Shown piece after piece: positions 1 through 10,389 of a stretch of DNA of 64,000 nucleotides (within the stretch, counting starts at the first letter, position 1; each line of letters starts with the position of its first letter). The notes below the pieces were generated by a model that did not search any database, was not told the origin of the DNA, and saw nothing but the letters and a program-made list of their open reading frames with translations. This stretch comes from Brachypterus glaber (lineage: Eukaryota; Arthropoda; Insecta; Coleoptera; Kateretidae). The translations under genes and the position numbers were made by a program. The DNA lies in assembly GCA_958510825.1 (NCBI GenBank), contig OY294047.1, positions 54,233,365 through 54,297,364 of the forward strand. The letters run 5' to 3'.

Positions 1-48
1 TACAGTGTTTCATATTTGCAGTCGAAGAAAAAGTATAGTCTACAACAC

Positions 49-146
49 GTATGGAATAGTCATTCCGCGCTCGCGGGACCGTCATACTCGCCTGCCGGCT
101 CGTATGACAAACTTTCCGCTCGCGCGGAATATTGTCTATTCCATAC
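49..146. repeat. Inverted repeat with GC-rich core at window edge
   Basis: The arms begin GTATGGAATAG at 49 and end CTATTCCATAC at 146. CATTCCGCGC-like and TTCCGCTCGCGCGGAA segments lie inside. The arms pair imperfectly. It resembles a small foldback element. No second copy is visible in the window and no target duplication is clear. Confidence 0.55.
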
Positions 147-176
147 TAGTTATAGTATATACTATTCTATCTCGTT

Positions 177-454
177 TATAGTATATTCAACTTCAAAATG
201 AAGTAAGTGTAAACAAACGCACGTGACAACAATGGATTTAGTGACAGGGTAGGACTCAGAACAAAATATTTCTATATAACGGTCCATTGTAATGCATTGC
301 ACGCTTCTTCGTAAGTGCTCACGTACCGACATGTTTAATTTTCTACATCCCTACTCTCGCAACATTCGAGTGTTTTAACCAATGAAACCACGCGCCAGCT
401 GCCGCGTGATTCTTTTATTTACTTCTATTTCATCTTGAAGTTGAATATGCTATA
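177..454. mobile_element. Family M MITE, copy 1 (~280 bp)
   Basis: Terminal inverted repeats of about 28 bp start TATAGTATATTCAACTTC and end GAAGTTGAATATGCTATA. A second copy lies inverted at 45254-45534 and matches across the full length, which fixes both ends. TA at the borders is compatible with a TA target. There is no coding capacity, so it is a non-autonomous DNA transposon. Confidence 0.8.
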
Positions 455-1053
455 GTTGAGGACTTTTTAAATTGGTTCATTGGATTCGGAGATACCTGAC
501 TATCAATTTGTTGAAAATGTTTGGGTGATTCACTTTAAATTTTGAGTTGTTATTTAAAATTTAATTTATTTTGCTTTTAATTAGTTTTAATTCATAATTA
601 TACCATTTAAATAAACATAAATTAATAACTAAACCTTTTTTGAAGTTAATTACCTATTAATAAGTATTTAATAAGCAATTAATGAAGAAAAACTAAGCTA
701 ATTTTACAAAAATATCTAACCAGATTTCTTTCTGTTGCAGGTGAGCTAAAAAACATCCGATCATAGCTAAGCAATATAGGTAAGAAAGGATATAGAAAGT
801 AAAATTGCAAAAACGCAGCCAATAATCAACTGTGCCAAGAAAAAATATCGTACACGAAATGAGGTTCTGTCTTTAGCAAAATAAAAATATTTTAAAGGTA
901 TATTTTTTCGGTATCGTACCCATTTTTTTACAGAAAGGTTTCATATAATAAGCGTGTACCAAAAGTGAAACAAAAGTACCATCAACTTCGGACGGTATGG
1001 GTGGCTTCGGGCACTTTTTCGCACCCTCTGAACCAAAGCACGTATGGACAAGT
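455..1053. other. AT-rich stretch, nothing recognised
   Basis: No ORF of note, no repeat shared with the rest of the window, and no RNA gene was seen. A pyrimidine tract plus AG near 728-740 resembles a splice acceptor but has no supporting exon. Confidence 0.5.
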
Positions 1054-1068
1054 TATGGGGTTGTGTAA

Positions 1069-1656
1069 GCCGCTCTAAAGGCATTGTGCAATCCCAGTAC
1101 TAGGTCACTCCTAGTCAGGGATTATGCAGAAGCCTTGGAAGAGTTAGCAAGGACCAAAAACGTTCAACTGGTATGGGTACCGGGTCATAGTGGAATTCCC
1201 GGAAACGAGAAGGCACCTATACTAGGTGTTACAAGGAAGCAAGTAAAGACCGCTCTTGATAAGTGGGCTTATACCAAGCTAAAGGAGCAATGGAGGGTGG
1301 TCGACGGTTGCCGGCAAGCTAGGGACTTCCTGGCTGGCCCAAGCAAATCAAAGACCGACTGGTTGCTGGAAAAAGGAAGAACTGCACTCAGACAACTCGT
1401 AGGGGTCCTCACGGGCCTCTGCAAGCTAAGGAAGCACCTGGCAACAATGCGGATTATAGAGAGTCCGCTATGCCCAGAGTGCGAAGAGGATGAAACATCC
1501 TCTCATTACTTAGCCGAGTGTGTCAGATACGACAGGATCAGGTTGCAAGTCTTTGAAACTCAAAGACTCAACCAAGAGGAACTAAGAGATCTCCCCTGGG
1601 CCAATATCCTGACCTTCATTGAAAGGACGGGTAGGTTTAAGGAGGACTCAAATTAG
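1069..1656 (+). pseudogene. Non-LTR polyprotein remnant: RNase H end plus CCHC knuckle
   Basis: The open frame runs from the truncation junction to the TAG at 1654-1656. Its apparent first codon is TTG, so there is no true start; an upstream TAA at 1066 is formed at the junction. It begins with AALKAL, typical of the RNase H helix. Next comes the GHSGIPGNEKA block (residues 34-44 counted from the TTG at 1084), then a C-x2-C-x7-H-x4-C knuckle (residues 130-146). Compared with the copy at 19932, 48 bp are missing in frame right after GNEKA, including the ADE codons. The Asp there is the last catalytic residue of the RNase H family, so the domain should be inactive although the frame stays open. 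Confidence 0.85.
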
Positions 1657-1703
1657 TAAATGGCTGGGATTGCATGGGGTGACAAAAAGGGCCAGAAATG
1701 GCC

Positions 1704-1724
1704 TACTACTACTACTACTACTAC
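1704..1724 (+). repeat. (TAC)7 tail of the LINE
   Basis: Seven exact TAC units follow the 3' UTR and abut the downstream target duplication. A simple-repeat tail in place of poly(A) is usual for I-clade and related LINEs. Confidence 0.9.
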
Positions 1725-1761
1725 TATGGGGTTGTGCGCACAAGTTGTGGAATTGAACCCA

Positions 1762-1824
1762 ACAACTTGTGCATATAACCCCACTACTTGTGCACATAAT
1801 CCTACAACTTGTGCACATAATACT
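1762..1824. repeat. 21-bp tandem repeat, three units
   Basis: Three units beginning ACAACTTGTGCATATAAC follow one another with few differences. An inverted version, GCACAAGTTGT, lies just upstream at about 1738-1748, so the region can fold. Because the unit is a multiple of three it makes a spurious NPTTCAH peptide repeat; I do not read it as coding. Confidence 0.75.
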
Positions 1825-2490
1825 GTTAAAATGAAAAAACAAAAGCACTCTGGTTTCTTAATATCTTTTAAAAGCACTAGTGTTGTAATGTGGAAATCAA
1901 AAAAAGCAAATGTGCTCCTAATACTAAGTAGAGCGTAGATAAAAGCTTATTTAAATATATCTATCAAAGAATTGCTTTTCATTTTTTTGATAGGCGTAAT
2001 AGTTTGCAAGATTTTGGATTAAAAAAGTAGGCTATCCTATTTTACAATTTGTAGCTTTAATATTTTCGTTATTTTGACATATTTAGGTCATATATAAGTT
2101 ATACTTATATATTCATTGCGTTTTTAAAATGAGAATTAAACGACAGCTACTTCCGACGATTTTTACCGCTGAAAAACCATGAAAATGCGATATTTTACCT
2201 CTGCACAGCATCGTTGCAGGTCCAACTGAACGCGTTGCATTTTTCTACCTACATTTGACTTCCAGGAAACGTATAATTTCATATTTTGCTTTTTGTCGTA
2301 ATGCACAATTTACTTTCTATTATCTACACGCGGTTTAGATATATTTGTTGCAAGTATTTGATAATATACCAACAGAGAAATAATTACCCAAATGAAGAAG
2401 ATATTATTTGAGTTAAGTAAATTATACAGACATAAAGACTTATTTTCCTGAAGAAGTCCAGTCAAATAACGAGAAATTCCTATGTTGAAT
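1825..2490. other. AT-rich stretch, nothing recognised
   Basis: Short ORFs only, no copy elsewhere in the window, and no RNA or promoter signal that I could defend. Confidence 0.5.
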
Positions 2491-2703
2491 TGCAATAAAT
2501 GTACACGGGCTGATATTTTAAAGGGTAGTAGTGGATAGTAACAGAACACTCCTGTTAATTTTTCACCATGTGATTTGCGTAAGGGGTGTCCGCTGTCTTG
2601 AATCTTAGGGTCGAGTGCGGTTATCTAACCAATTTTGTTAAGGAGAAAATTTCCAAAATTTTTTGTTTGGATCATTTTTTAATATATTAATACCAATCGA
2701 GCG
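2491..2703 (+). mobile_element. Family K element, partial copy
   Basis: It begins TGCAATAAATGTACACGGGC and matches the left part of the full element at 29352-30030 through the segment ending CAATCGAG. It then stops where the TC microsatellite and SINE begin. The right arm is absent, so it was broken by later insertion or deletion. Confidence 0.75.
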
Positions 2704-2714
2704 ACAAGCAATAT

Positions 2715-2716
<2 letters not shown>

Positions 2717-2792
<76 letters not shown>
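2717..2792. repeat. (TC)n microsatellite, about 38 units
   Basis: An uninterrupted TC run directly adjoins the 3' end of the minus-strand SINE. On the SINE strand it is a (GA)n tail, so it probably grew from the SINE tail. Confidence 0.9.
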
Positions 2793-2794
<2 letters not shown>

Positions 2795-2999
2795 GGACTT
2801 CTACGGGCTAGTAGCAGAGGGAACCACCGGCTTATACTGACTTTCGAACCAGTTTCTAGGGAGTGTCCGTTTCACTTATCGCCTTCGCCAAATTTCAATT
2901 ATTAATTAACTGAAAAAGGCAAATCGGCGCCAGTGAGAACCGAACTCAGGCTAGTAGGCTTGCTATACATACGCGCTAGCCACTACGCTATGCCTCCGA
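2793..2999 (-). mobile_element. tRNA-derived SINE, copy 1 (head type 1)
   Basis: On the minus strand it reads GGAGGCATAGCGTAGTGGCT (an A-box-like segment TAGCGTAGTGG), then GAGTTCGGTTCTC (B-box-like). The body holds GGCGCCGATTTGCC and GGCGAAGGCGATAAGTGAAA. Internal RNA polymerase III boxes plus a shared body define a tRNA-derived SINE. The tail is (GA)n, unlike the other copies. Relatives are at 18533, 48350 and 56108. Confidence 0.85.
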
Positions 3000-3270
3000 T
3001 GGAACCAGAGTGGAGATATACCCGTCTCTTGTTGCAAATATTCCTATATATTCTGCGTTGAAACTGCGTGTTATTTAATTCTGGTCGATCGATATGAGAC
3101 AACCCTGACCCAGGATACCTCCAGCCGGCTTGCGAGGAAAACGCGAAGGCGGAGGTAACGCGTCGCGACGCCAAAAGCACGATTTTGGATGCTCGTTACC
3201 CGGGCGACGGACGCCCATCGGCCACCGTCCAATTTACGCGTTGTGGGTGGCTGAAATTAATCAGAAATAT
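3000..3270. other. Moderately GC-rich unique stretch
   Basis: Short overlapping frames on both strands and no recognisable domain. It sits between the SINE head and a TIR element. No function can be assigned. Confidence 0.4.
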
Positions 3271-3720
3271 CGACTTGTAAATTTTGAAACCTCGTATCTC
3301 AAAATAGTATTATAAAGTACTAGTTTTATAACACCTGTTTTTAGCACACGAGTTTTCTAAAGTATTAGTGCGCTAAAAACGTATTTGAAACAAGTGCTTG
3401 GTTCTATTTTTTTCTATTTTGCTCTAAAATTTAAAAAAAAAACTTACATTTAAATTAATGACCGATTTAGGGATTTTTGTTTTGGGTTGGCATTACAACT
3501 TTCGCAATGTTTGAAATTCATAGAACAAACGATATTTTGATATCTTTTATAGTCAGCTCTTCTATTTTTCAATGCAAGCAACCAAGTTACAATTTCAACA
3601 GGGTAAAGTAATTGAAATAGTGGAGTTTCTATATGTTATTTATATGTACAGAGGAGTTGATTAGTACAAGGAACCAAAAATTGATTATTTGAGATACGAG
3701 GGTTTGAAATTTACAAGTTG
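3271..3720. mobile_element. MITE-like element with ~32-bp TIRs, carrying a family B fragment
   Basis: The left end CGACTTGTAAATTTTGAAAC, followed by CTCGTATCTCAAA, is repeated inverted at 3689-3720. Between the ends lies a truncated family B copy (3308-3605), so family B seems to have inserted into this element. Single copy in the window. Confidence 0.65.
3308..3605 (+). mobile_element. Family B element, 3'-truncated copy
   Basis: It starts near AAAGTACTAGTTTTATAACA and follows the other copies (8667, 30221, inverted 40808) through the AACAAACGATATTTTGATAT segment. It stops after CAGGGTAAA. Confidence 0.75.
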
Positions 3721-4384
3721 GTATGGCAAATATTTTTCAAAGAACTTCTGCAGGGTATTTAGGAATATATATTAAATTTTTCAGGAATGAAAGAACGGAA
3801 ATTGTGTTTATTAACTTTTATCCCCGGCATTAAACTAAGAGCCAATCTCCTCAACTACCCCCACCCCTCATGCTTTCGGTAAATATTTCTTTTGGTAAAT
3901 ATTCTTTGTATGGGCTAATTATATGCTTTAAATTTGAAACAGTAAGGAGACTTAGGTGAGTTTTAAGGGATAATTGTTTCTTTGCGTACCGCATAGAATT
4001 TGAATGGGACAGGGTAGGATTAATTTAAGTCTCAATAATAATTGGAGGCAGCTTTCCATCATACGCTGCCTAAACAACTTCTTCATTTCCCTAAAATGTC
4101 TTCATCCTTATTTGTTATTTGTAAGCAGTGTTCCATTCTAGGAATTCTGGCCAAAAATATATTTTTTCTATTTTGCGACTATTATAAGCTCATAATCACG
4201 TTTCTGCCTTAAACGATACATTCATAGAAGAATCTAAAAATAGTACAACCAAACGTTGTTGTAACAAGTTTGAGGTATATAATACCATTTTTACGATTAT
4301 TTTAAAACATTATAACGTTATATTAAATACACTATTAAAATTGTAGATTCATATTATTTAATAATACAACAACGTTGTTGTCAC
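3721..4384. other. AT-rich stretch with one family B end
   Basis: No gene seen. The piece at 4162-4200 matches the right end of family B in inverse orientation. A palindrome, CAACAACGTTGTTG, lies near 4369. Confidence 0.5.
4162..4200 (-). repeat. Family B right-end fragment
   Basis: TTTTTTCTATTTTGCGACTA and the following TATAAGCTCATAATCACG are the reverse complement of the family B terminus seen at 9145-9184 and 30680-30719. Only the end remains. Confidence 0.65.
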
Positions 4385-4994
4385 TATAACCAAATTTTAT
4401 TATCTTAACTACAACATACTAGTATGGTTTGAAGAGTGTTGTTTAAATGACGTCATAGTTAGTTGGTAAAGTAAAAGTTAAATATTTTTCGAGGTTAAAA
4501 AGTTGATTGAGTTGTTTCTTTTGCGATATTTGAAATTAAGAACCAAAAATGAGGTCTGCAAGGAAAAAATTAGGCTTGTCCTAACTTTGCAAGAACATTT
4601 TTGCATAAAGCTTATAAATTACTTACTTTTATTTAACTCGTTTATCGTATCTATATTATCCACGAATGATATCTGACGATTGTTTAAAATAATATCAACA
4701 GAATTCATTCTTGCCGAGATTCTTGCAAAAGTGGCAAAACAATCTTGTACATAAGTCCGGCTTCCACAAAAACACTAGCCTCTTCTTCGTGGAAAAAATA
4801 TGATTCGGAAAGGACAGAGATATCATAGAAAAGGATAGATACTAACTATGCGAGCAAACCACCTAGGGGTACATGGTTACTAAGAAAAGTAAGTGTGACG
4901 TCATTGTTTGTTGTAGTTACCTAATAAAATGTGCGTAGTATGCTGTTCTTCATATTAGTATGTTATAGTTTGGATAATAAAATTTGGTTTATAA
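4385..4994. mobile_element. Foldback-type MITE (~610 bp)
   Basis: The left end TATAACCAAATTTTATTATC is matched by the reverse complement of 4970-4994. Similarity continues through AACTACAACATACTA and a TGACGTCA block on each arm. No coding frame lies inside and there is no second copy in the window. Confidence 0.65.
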
Positions 4995-5938
4995 TAGTTT
5001 TTTGAACAAGGATAATTAATAAAGATGGCGACAATCATCTGATTCTAATAAATGTTTTGCCAAAATATTGAAAATAGGCATTTTGGGCTAAAATTTTTAT
5101 GTGCATAAATATACCCAACGATAAGCATGAACATGTACATGTAATTACATGTGATATGTAGTTTCTATGTGCACATAAATGTAATTAATATGTGCATTTA
5201 AAATACATTACACCAAATTTGCAAACGCCCACCAGGCTCAGCTAGCCAGCCGGGCGGACGTGTCAGGTGAATTGCCTGTGTTTTGAAGCGAGGATCGAGA
5301 CGTAGGAAGGAGCGGAAATCCGAACCTGCGGATTTGCAAGCCACGCCTACCTCGCTTTCTGCCCGACAAAGAAAACCCCGATCGCCTAACAGTTTGTTGT
5401 TGTAAATCAAACAGCTGCACTCTTTTGTAAATACCGAATACGTTTACTTTTTTGTTGTTGTATTCTATGCAATATATAGTGGTTGGCGCGTATACAACTA
5501 TTTATTGTTGTATACTATAACCTAATTACGTTATTAATTACGCTGGTGTTCTATCAGTGTAAAAATTAACAAAAAAACATGCATAACTAATGAAAAATTA
5601 AAAATTAGTTTCCAACAAAGTTCTGAATAACCTATTTAGATTAATAAAAGCAGTAGGAATGTTATCATTGTATATAAAATACATACATTTTATGTGGGCT
5701 GATTTTTGCCTGGATATAAAAGGTTATAAATAGATCTATTATATATTCTGGATCGATAGGCCTTTTGAATTTTGTTTACCCAATTTGTTTTTAGTTGTGA
5801 TAGGCTTTTGATTGTATGTAATTTTGTTACAGCGTAGTTTCGTAATGAGCTCTATTCTTCATAAAAATCAATGTTCAAAAAGTCTGCGACGTACAATATC
5901 GCTGTTGCTATAAAGTATATACCACATAAAACCCAGTA
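4995..5938. other. Unassigned stretch with a GC-rich island at 5220-5415
   Basis: The island is markedly richer in GC than its surroundings and has open frames of 60-70 codons on the minus strand without recognisable motifs. It could be part of an old repeat or a host exon; I cannot decide. The rest is AT-rich with no features. Confidence 0.4.
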
Positions 5939-6128
5939 CAGTGGAAACTCTATAACTCGAACCTCTATAACTTGAAATGTTCTATAAATCGAAGTTTACT
6001 GATGTTCCCCGCACATTTTCTATTGTAGCAATGTATTTTTACCTCTCCAACTCGAATTTTATATCTCGAAAATCCCGAAATAGTAACACAACTCCAAAAC
6101 TCGAAATTTCGGGCATCATAAAATAATG
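5939..6128. mobile_element. pogo/Tigger-like TIR fragment
   Basis: It begins ACAGTGGAAACTCTATAACT, followed by repeated CTCGAA and CTTGAAATGT words. CAGTGGAACCTCGATAACTCGAA-like ends are usual for pogo-type elements. Only one end is present, cut by the family A copy that follows. Confidence 0.5.
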
Positions 6129-6471
6129 TTTTATCCAATACATACAGATAATAAGACAATTACCAGCTTTATTTTAAATAGATAAACTCAATAATAACCC
6201 CCGCGTGGCTTTTACTTTATTGTGTGGATAATTATTTATTTTACCCACTCAACTGTCACTTGTAAAATTATTTTCTTGTAAATGTCATTAAAATTTTTAA
6301 TTAAAATATGAATTCCTAAGCTATTTATTGGATAAAACCTTGTATGGCACTCATGGGTAAACCGATATTGCCCTCTTGAAAATTAACCTGCTTGGCTGAC
6401 GCCTCGTTTGGACAGGTTAATTTTCTCATGGGCAATATCTTACTTTACCCACTAGTACCATAAATAACTAT
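6129..6471 (-). mobile_element. Family A hairpin element, copy 1
   Basis: On the minus strand it runs from ATAGTTATTTATGGTACTAG to TATTGGATAAAA. Its first ~120 bp form a long imperfect hairpin: GGTACTAGTGGGTAAAGTAA pairs with the later TTTACCCATGAGTGCC region, and GATATTGCCC plus AAAATTAACCTG pair with CAGGTTAATTTT and GGGCAATATC around a loop holding GGCGTCAGCC. Six copies share these borders. It has no ORF and is non-autonomous; its superfamily is not clear. Confidence 0.85.
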
Positions 6472-6814
6472 TTCGTCACAATATTATGCATTTGAAAAAT
6501 CAAGACATCACTGGGCCTATCCATGCGTGCGATTGCTCAGAATCGTCAAATTTCGTTGAGCCGTAAGTCTGCATGTAAGTGACCCCTTTATCGAAACAAA
6601 TTTCGCCTAGCCCTTAAAAATTAAAAATAAATCTTTTCCGTTATGATGGAAAAAGTTGTAGGGTGAGGAATCAATAAACCTGTCTTCATGTAAGCTAGTA
6701 GTTTAAGTTACTGTTATAAAATCTATAGCGACTGTTATTTGTACACATCTATATAGAATTAAAGTTTTTTGAATTTCGACATTATTTCCCACACAAAGAG
6801 AAATAAAAAATAAT
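6472..6814 (-). repeat. Extension found only beside two family A copies
   Basis: This stretch matches 63367-63695 at high identity and in the same relation to family A (TTTCGTCACAATATT through ACACAAAGAGAAATAAAA). The other four family A copies stop before it. Either a longer version of the element exists or the two loci derive from one duplicated insertion. Confidence 0.7.
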
Positions 6815-8379
6815 AAAAAAGTTTATAATATGACATGGGTCAAATGTCTTCTTGCAAGATAATTATTTGAAAGAAATACAAATCGAGAACCGCTTATCCA
6901 ATTTTCAAAAACAAAACTCTATTAAAACCGAAATGAAAAAACCTTTTAAATGACGGATTACTTGATATATGCTCCTTTTTAAAAAAAGGCGCCCCTTGAT
7001 GGCAAAAAGTTATAAAGTCGAGATAAAAATTCAATGTTCGAAATTTTTCTAAAAGATATAATTTTTTGGCTTATTGAATTTATTTATTTCAAAAAGTCCA
7101 CACTGTATAAAATTATTAGATCTATATTCACACTTCATTTATTCTTTACTTAACATCGATATTTTCCAAAAAAATATATGATGAAAATAAAAAATTATTT
7201 TAAACTAGTTTAGTTAGTTCAATGCGGGGTTCATAGCCCACAACTCCTGGTCCCTAAGGACCTTTGTGTTATTAAACTAGTTACTAGGGTCTGTTCAACA
7301 ATTATATCACCGATCTAGGAGGAAGGGGTCAGGGGTCCAGTATCAAAAATTGTTAAGTAAAACGTGACTTCACTTTTTAATAGTTGTTCAAACAGTGACA
7401 TGGGGGGGGGTAAAAACTTGTCTAAATTTCCGTAAAATAATTGTAGAACAACCCCTTTAACTACCTTGTAAATCACACCTATAAGCCACACATAGATTTT
7501 CATTTATTAATAAACAAAAAAACAACTACAAGGTGAACGTTGATTAAAATTAATACGTATACAATTTGCTAAAATTATTTATAATTTTATGACAAAAAAT
7601 TGGATTATGTTCAAAAATTAATAGATCTAGTTCATTTTATTTGATAAATATAACTACTTTTTTAATTAGTAAAATTATACCCTGTTAATAAAAATATTAA
7701 TTTATTTATAAAGAAATTGCACTGCTCTACTAAAGAATTTTCACATTCAATGAAGAAAATCCCTACCAAAATGTCATATAGCTGATATTTCACGCTTTTT
7801 TGCGATCATCAGTATACATCGGAGCATAATATATTGGTATGGTGGCTTTCGCACCGACTGTTGAAAATTTAAAATACTTGTTAAAAATAAGTAAATCTGT
7901 ATTGAGAGCGTACAAATTGGTGGTGCCATCTAATGTTTGCACAAAAGTACTACACATTAGATGTTGGCAGACCTGTTTTCTTTCTTTCTTTCATTATTGA
8001 TTTTAATAGTTTGCCGTCTATAAGGCACTAAACTTTATTTTCATTATTTTTATTAAAAGGACAATGTTTTTATACCATTTACATATTAGCATATTAGATA
8101 TGGATATAATGCATTTAAAAATAGATGTTTAAAGGCAAAACTATATATTTTTATACTAGAAACCGACCAAAACGTCCAAAAACTTAAGAAAAATAAATAA
8201 ACATTCTTGACCCAAAAAACATAAATAGAAGAAAAGCCTATAATTAAATACTGCTCAAAAATAACAAAGAATGTAGGGTGCAAAAATGTTATAGAAATAG
8301 TGGAATGGACATGACGCTGAAACAAGCTAGCGTATAAAATTCTAGCAACCACTTTTGACGTGAGTCAAAACTGGTTGCG
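6815..8379. other. AT-rich stretch, minor structures only
   Basis: No gene recognised. A short hairpin CATCTAATGT/ACATTAGATG lies at 7927-7963, a G run near 7383-7392 and a (TTTC)n run near 7979-7994. Confidence 0.5.
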
Positions 8380-8429
8380 GACATTTGGATATCCCCTGGA
8401 TATCTAATAGTTATTATGTGCTGTCTGGG
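8380..8429 (-). repeat. Family N terminal fragment
   Basis: On the minus strand it reads CCCAGACAGCACATAATAAC and then GGATATCC words, the same start as at 27714. Only the end is present. Confidence 0.55.
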
Positions 8430-8666
8430 GTTTACTTATCTTTAATATAATATTCTTTATGGATAATAATAAGCCAATACTTGGTAGTAGAAATTATGAA
8501 GGAAAGTGTAAAATCTGTTGGGAAAAAATAGAAAATGTGCAATTTCTCTTTCAGAACGACGTTCATTCAATAAAACGCAAACATCAATCACATGCATTTC
8601 TCATAGATTAGCCACGCCAGCAATTTATCTTATTAATACACACTTCGCACGATTACAGTTAATAAT

Positions 8667-9184
8667 ATATTAAAGTACTAGTTTCATAACACCCGTTTTT
8701 AGCGCAAGAGTACAAGTTTAGAAAACGAGCCGCTTGCGGCGAGTTTTCTAAAGTACTATTCCGCTAAAAACGTGTTACTAAACGAGTGCTTTATACTATT
8801 TTTTCTATTTTACTCTAAAATTAAAAAAACTTACATTTAAATTGATGACCGATTTAGGGATGTTTGTTTTGGGTTGGCATTACAATTTTCGCTTTGTTTG
8901 AAATTCATAGAACAAACGATATTTTGATATCTTTTATAGTCAGCTCTTCTCCTTTTCACTGCAAGTAACCAAGCCACAATTTTAACACGGTAAAAATTAA
9001 CTTAAAGCACAATTTCGTAGAAAACTAAACTTAAAAGCAGTGTTGACATTTTCATAGAAAACGCCAAGCTTTTGTCCTGTATTGCCAACACAAAAGAAAA
9101 AAAGTACAAACCTATTATAGGCCTACAAGAACACGCAAATTGCATGTGATTATGAGCTTATAAGAGTCGCAAAATAGAAAAAAA
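8667..9184 (+). mobile_element. Family B element, full copy
   Basis: It runs from ATATTAAAGTACTAGTTTCA to CGCAAAATAGAAAAAA. Near the start is a palindrome built on TTAGAAAACGAGCC and GGCGAGTTTTCTAA. Copies at 30221 (direct) and 40808 (inverted) share both ends. No ORF, and no clear terminal inverted repeats, so the class is unsure. Confidence 0.8.
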
Positions 9185-10193
9185 TATCTACCACAAGAAT
9201 ACTTTCACGCTAAAAAAAATCGAAAAAATAAAAAATAAACCTTTACATCAATAATATTATATAATTTAGTATTTAGCTCAAAGCATTCTCGAGTTATCGT
9301 CGTCACAAATTTCCCGGATAGACGGACCGAGAGACAATTCTTTTTACGGAAATCAGCTATTTTACATTAAACGTCGAAAAATTATCGCGTGATTTTACTA
9401 GGAAAAAATACGACGTTCTACGAAAAACGTAATCTTAAGGTGTCAAAAAGAAGAAGAAAAAGAAGATGATCATTGTTAACTACTAAAAGGTAAAACAGGA
9501 ATAAAATAAAAAATGAAAAGCCACTCTAGAAGGTACCTTGTTTGGACATAAGATTTATATTGGAAGTAAAATATATGCCTCAATGAGGATTGCCTCAATA
9601 AAGACCCAACAAACTACAAGTGTGTCTAAACAAAAGTTTTATGGGCTTTTATTTCTGAATCTGAAAAAAAAGTCGACAGAACTATTTTTTCCTTGGAAGT
9701 AAAAATACTATAATTATAATTATCGAATTTAACGTTGACCTTGAAACCTAATTTTTCAGCTTATCCTACTCACCTGCTAGGTCTGTGGGTTTCTGACCCA
9801 AATACTCTGCCATTTTTTTCGTTGAACATTTGCCTAAAATAAAACTAAAAATAAAATTTCGACAGCTTTTATCCGGTCACCTGAGCAATCTGCTTTCGCT
9901 TTCAATGTGCAAAAAAAGGACAGCATGTGTAAAAAAAGGATAGTTTAAAATTGCAAGGTAGATACTTATAACTAACTAAACATTAGTAAATTTAATGACA
10001 CGTTAGATAAAGAACTATAATTTGATTTGGTTTTTGTGTTTTTTTCTTGCAGGATGTTTTAAGAGCACAAGGGAAAAACTAAGAAAAGGTAAAAACTCTC
10101 GTAAAAACTTCAGGAAAAAAAGACTTAATTTATATACCATAAAAAGTAAAAAAATTAAAAATTGTATAAAAACAATTGAAAAGATATGTATAC
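9185..10193. other. Unassigned stretch
   Basis: A degenerate inverted relative of the family L-like GATTTCCGT / GTCTGTCTG / ACGATAACTC segment lies at about 9286-9360. No gene is seen; a 65-codon frame near 10022 is lysine-rich by base composition and looks spurious. Confidence 0.45.
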
Positions 10194-10389
10194 TATGGTC
10201 TTTTTTTCAAGCAAAATAGTAAATTAAAAATCGCACAGTGAATATTTTCAAAACATATTCCAATACTGGATGTGCGAATATACTGCGTAGTTTATTTTAT
10301 AAAATATAACTATATTCTATACACAAACATATACTATTCAAACCTGTTTGGACTTTTTTTACCCTCTTGCTTGAAAAAAACAGACCATA
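10194..10389. mobile_element. Family D MITE, copy 1
   Basis: The ends are TATGGTCTTTTTTTCAAGCA and its inverse TGCTTGAAAAAAACAGACCATA. A TAAATTAAAAATCGCACAGT segment lies inside the left arm. Copies at 15988 and 59739 share the layout. It has no coding capacity. Confidence 0.8.

Larger units (their letters stand above)
1054..1736 (+). mobile_element. 5'-truncated non-LTR retrotransposon with target duplication
   Basis: The insert at 1066-1724 is flanked by a perfect 12-bp direct repeat, TATGGGGTTGTG (1054-1065 and 1725-1736). Reading 5' to 3' it holds the last part of an RNase H domain, a zinc knuckle, a short 3' UTR and a (TAC)7 tail. This is the layout of a 5'-truncated LINE of the I/R1/jockey type made by target-primed reverse transcription. 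The target lies in a local array of ACAACTTGTGC-like units. The second copy at 19932-20520 shares the 3' end and UTR. Confidence 0.88.

Noticed and set aside
1648..1938. Frames with NPTTCAH repeats on both strands next to the LINE
   Set aside because: Come from the 21-bp tandem repeat and the TAC tail.
5198..5420. GC-rich frames as a host exon
   Set aside because: No splice signals or recognisable domain; two overlapping frames are equally open, so composition explains them.
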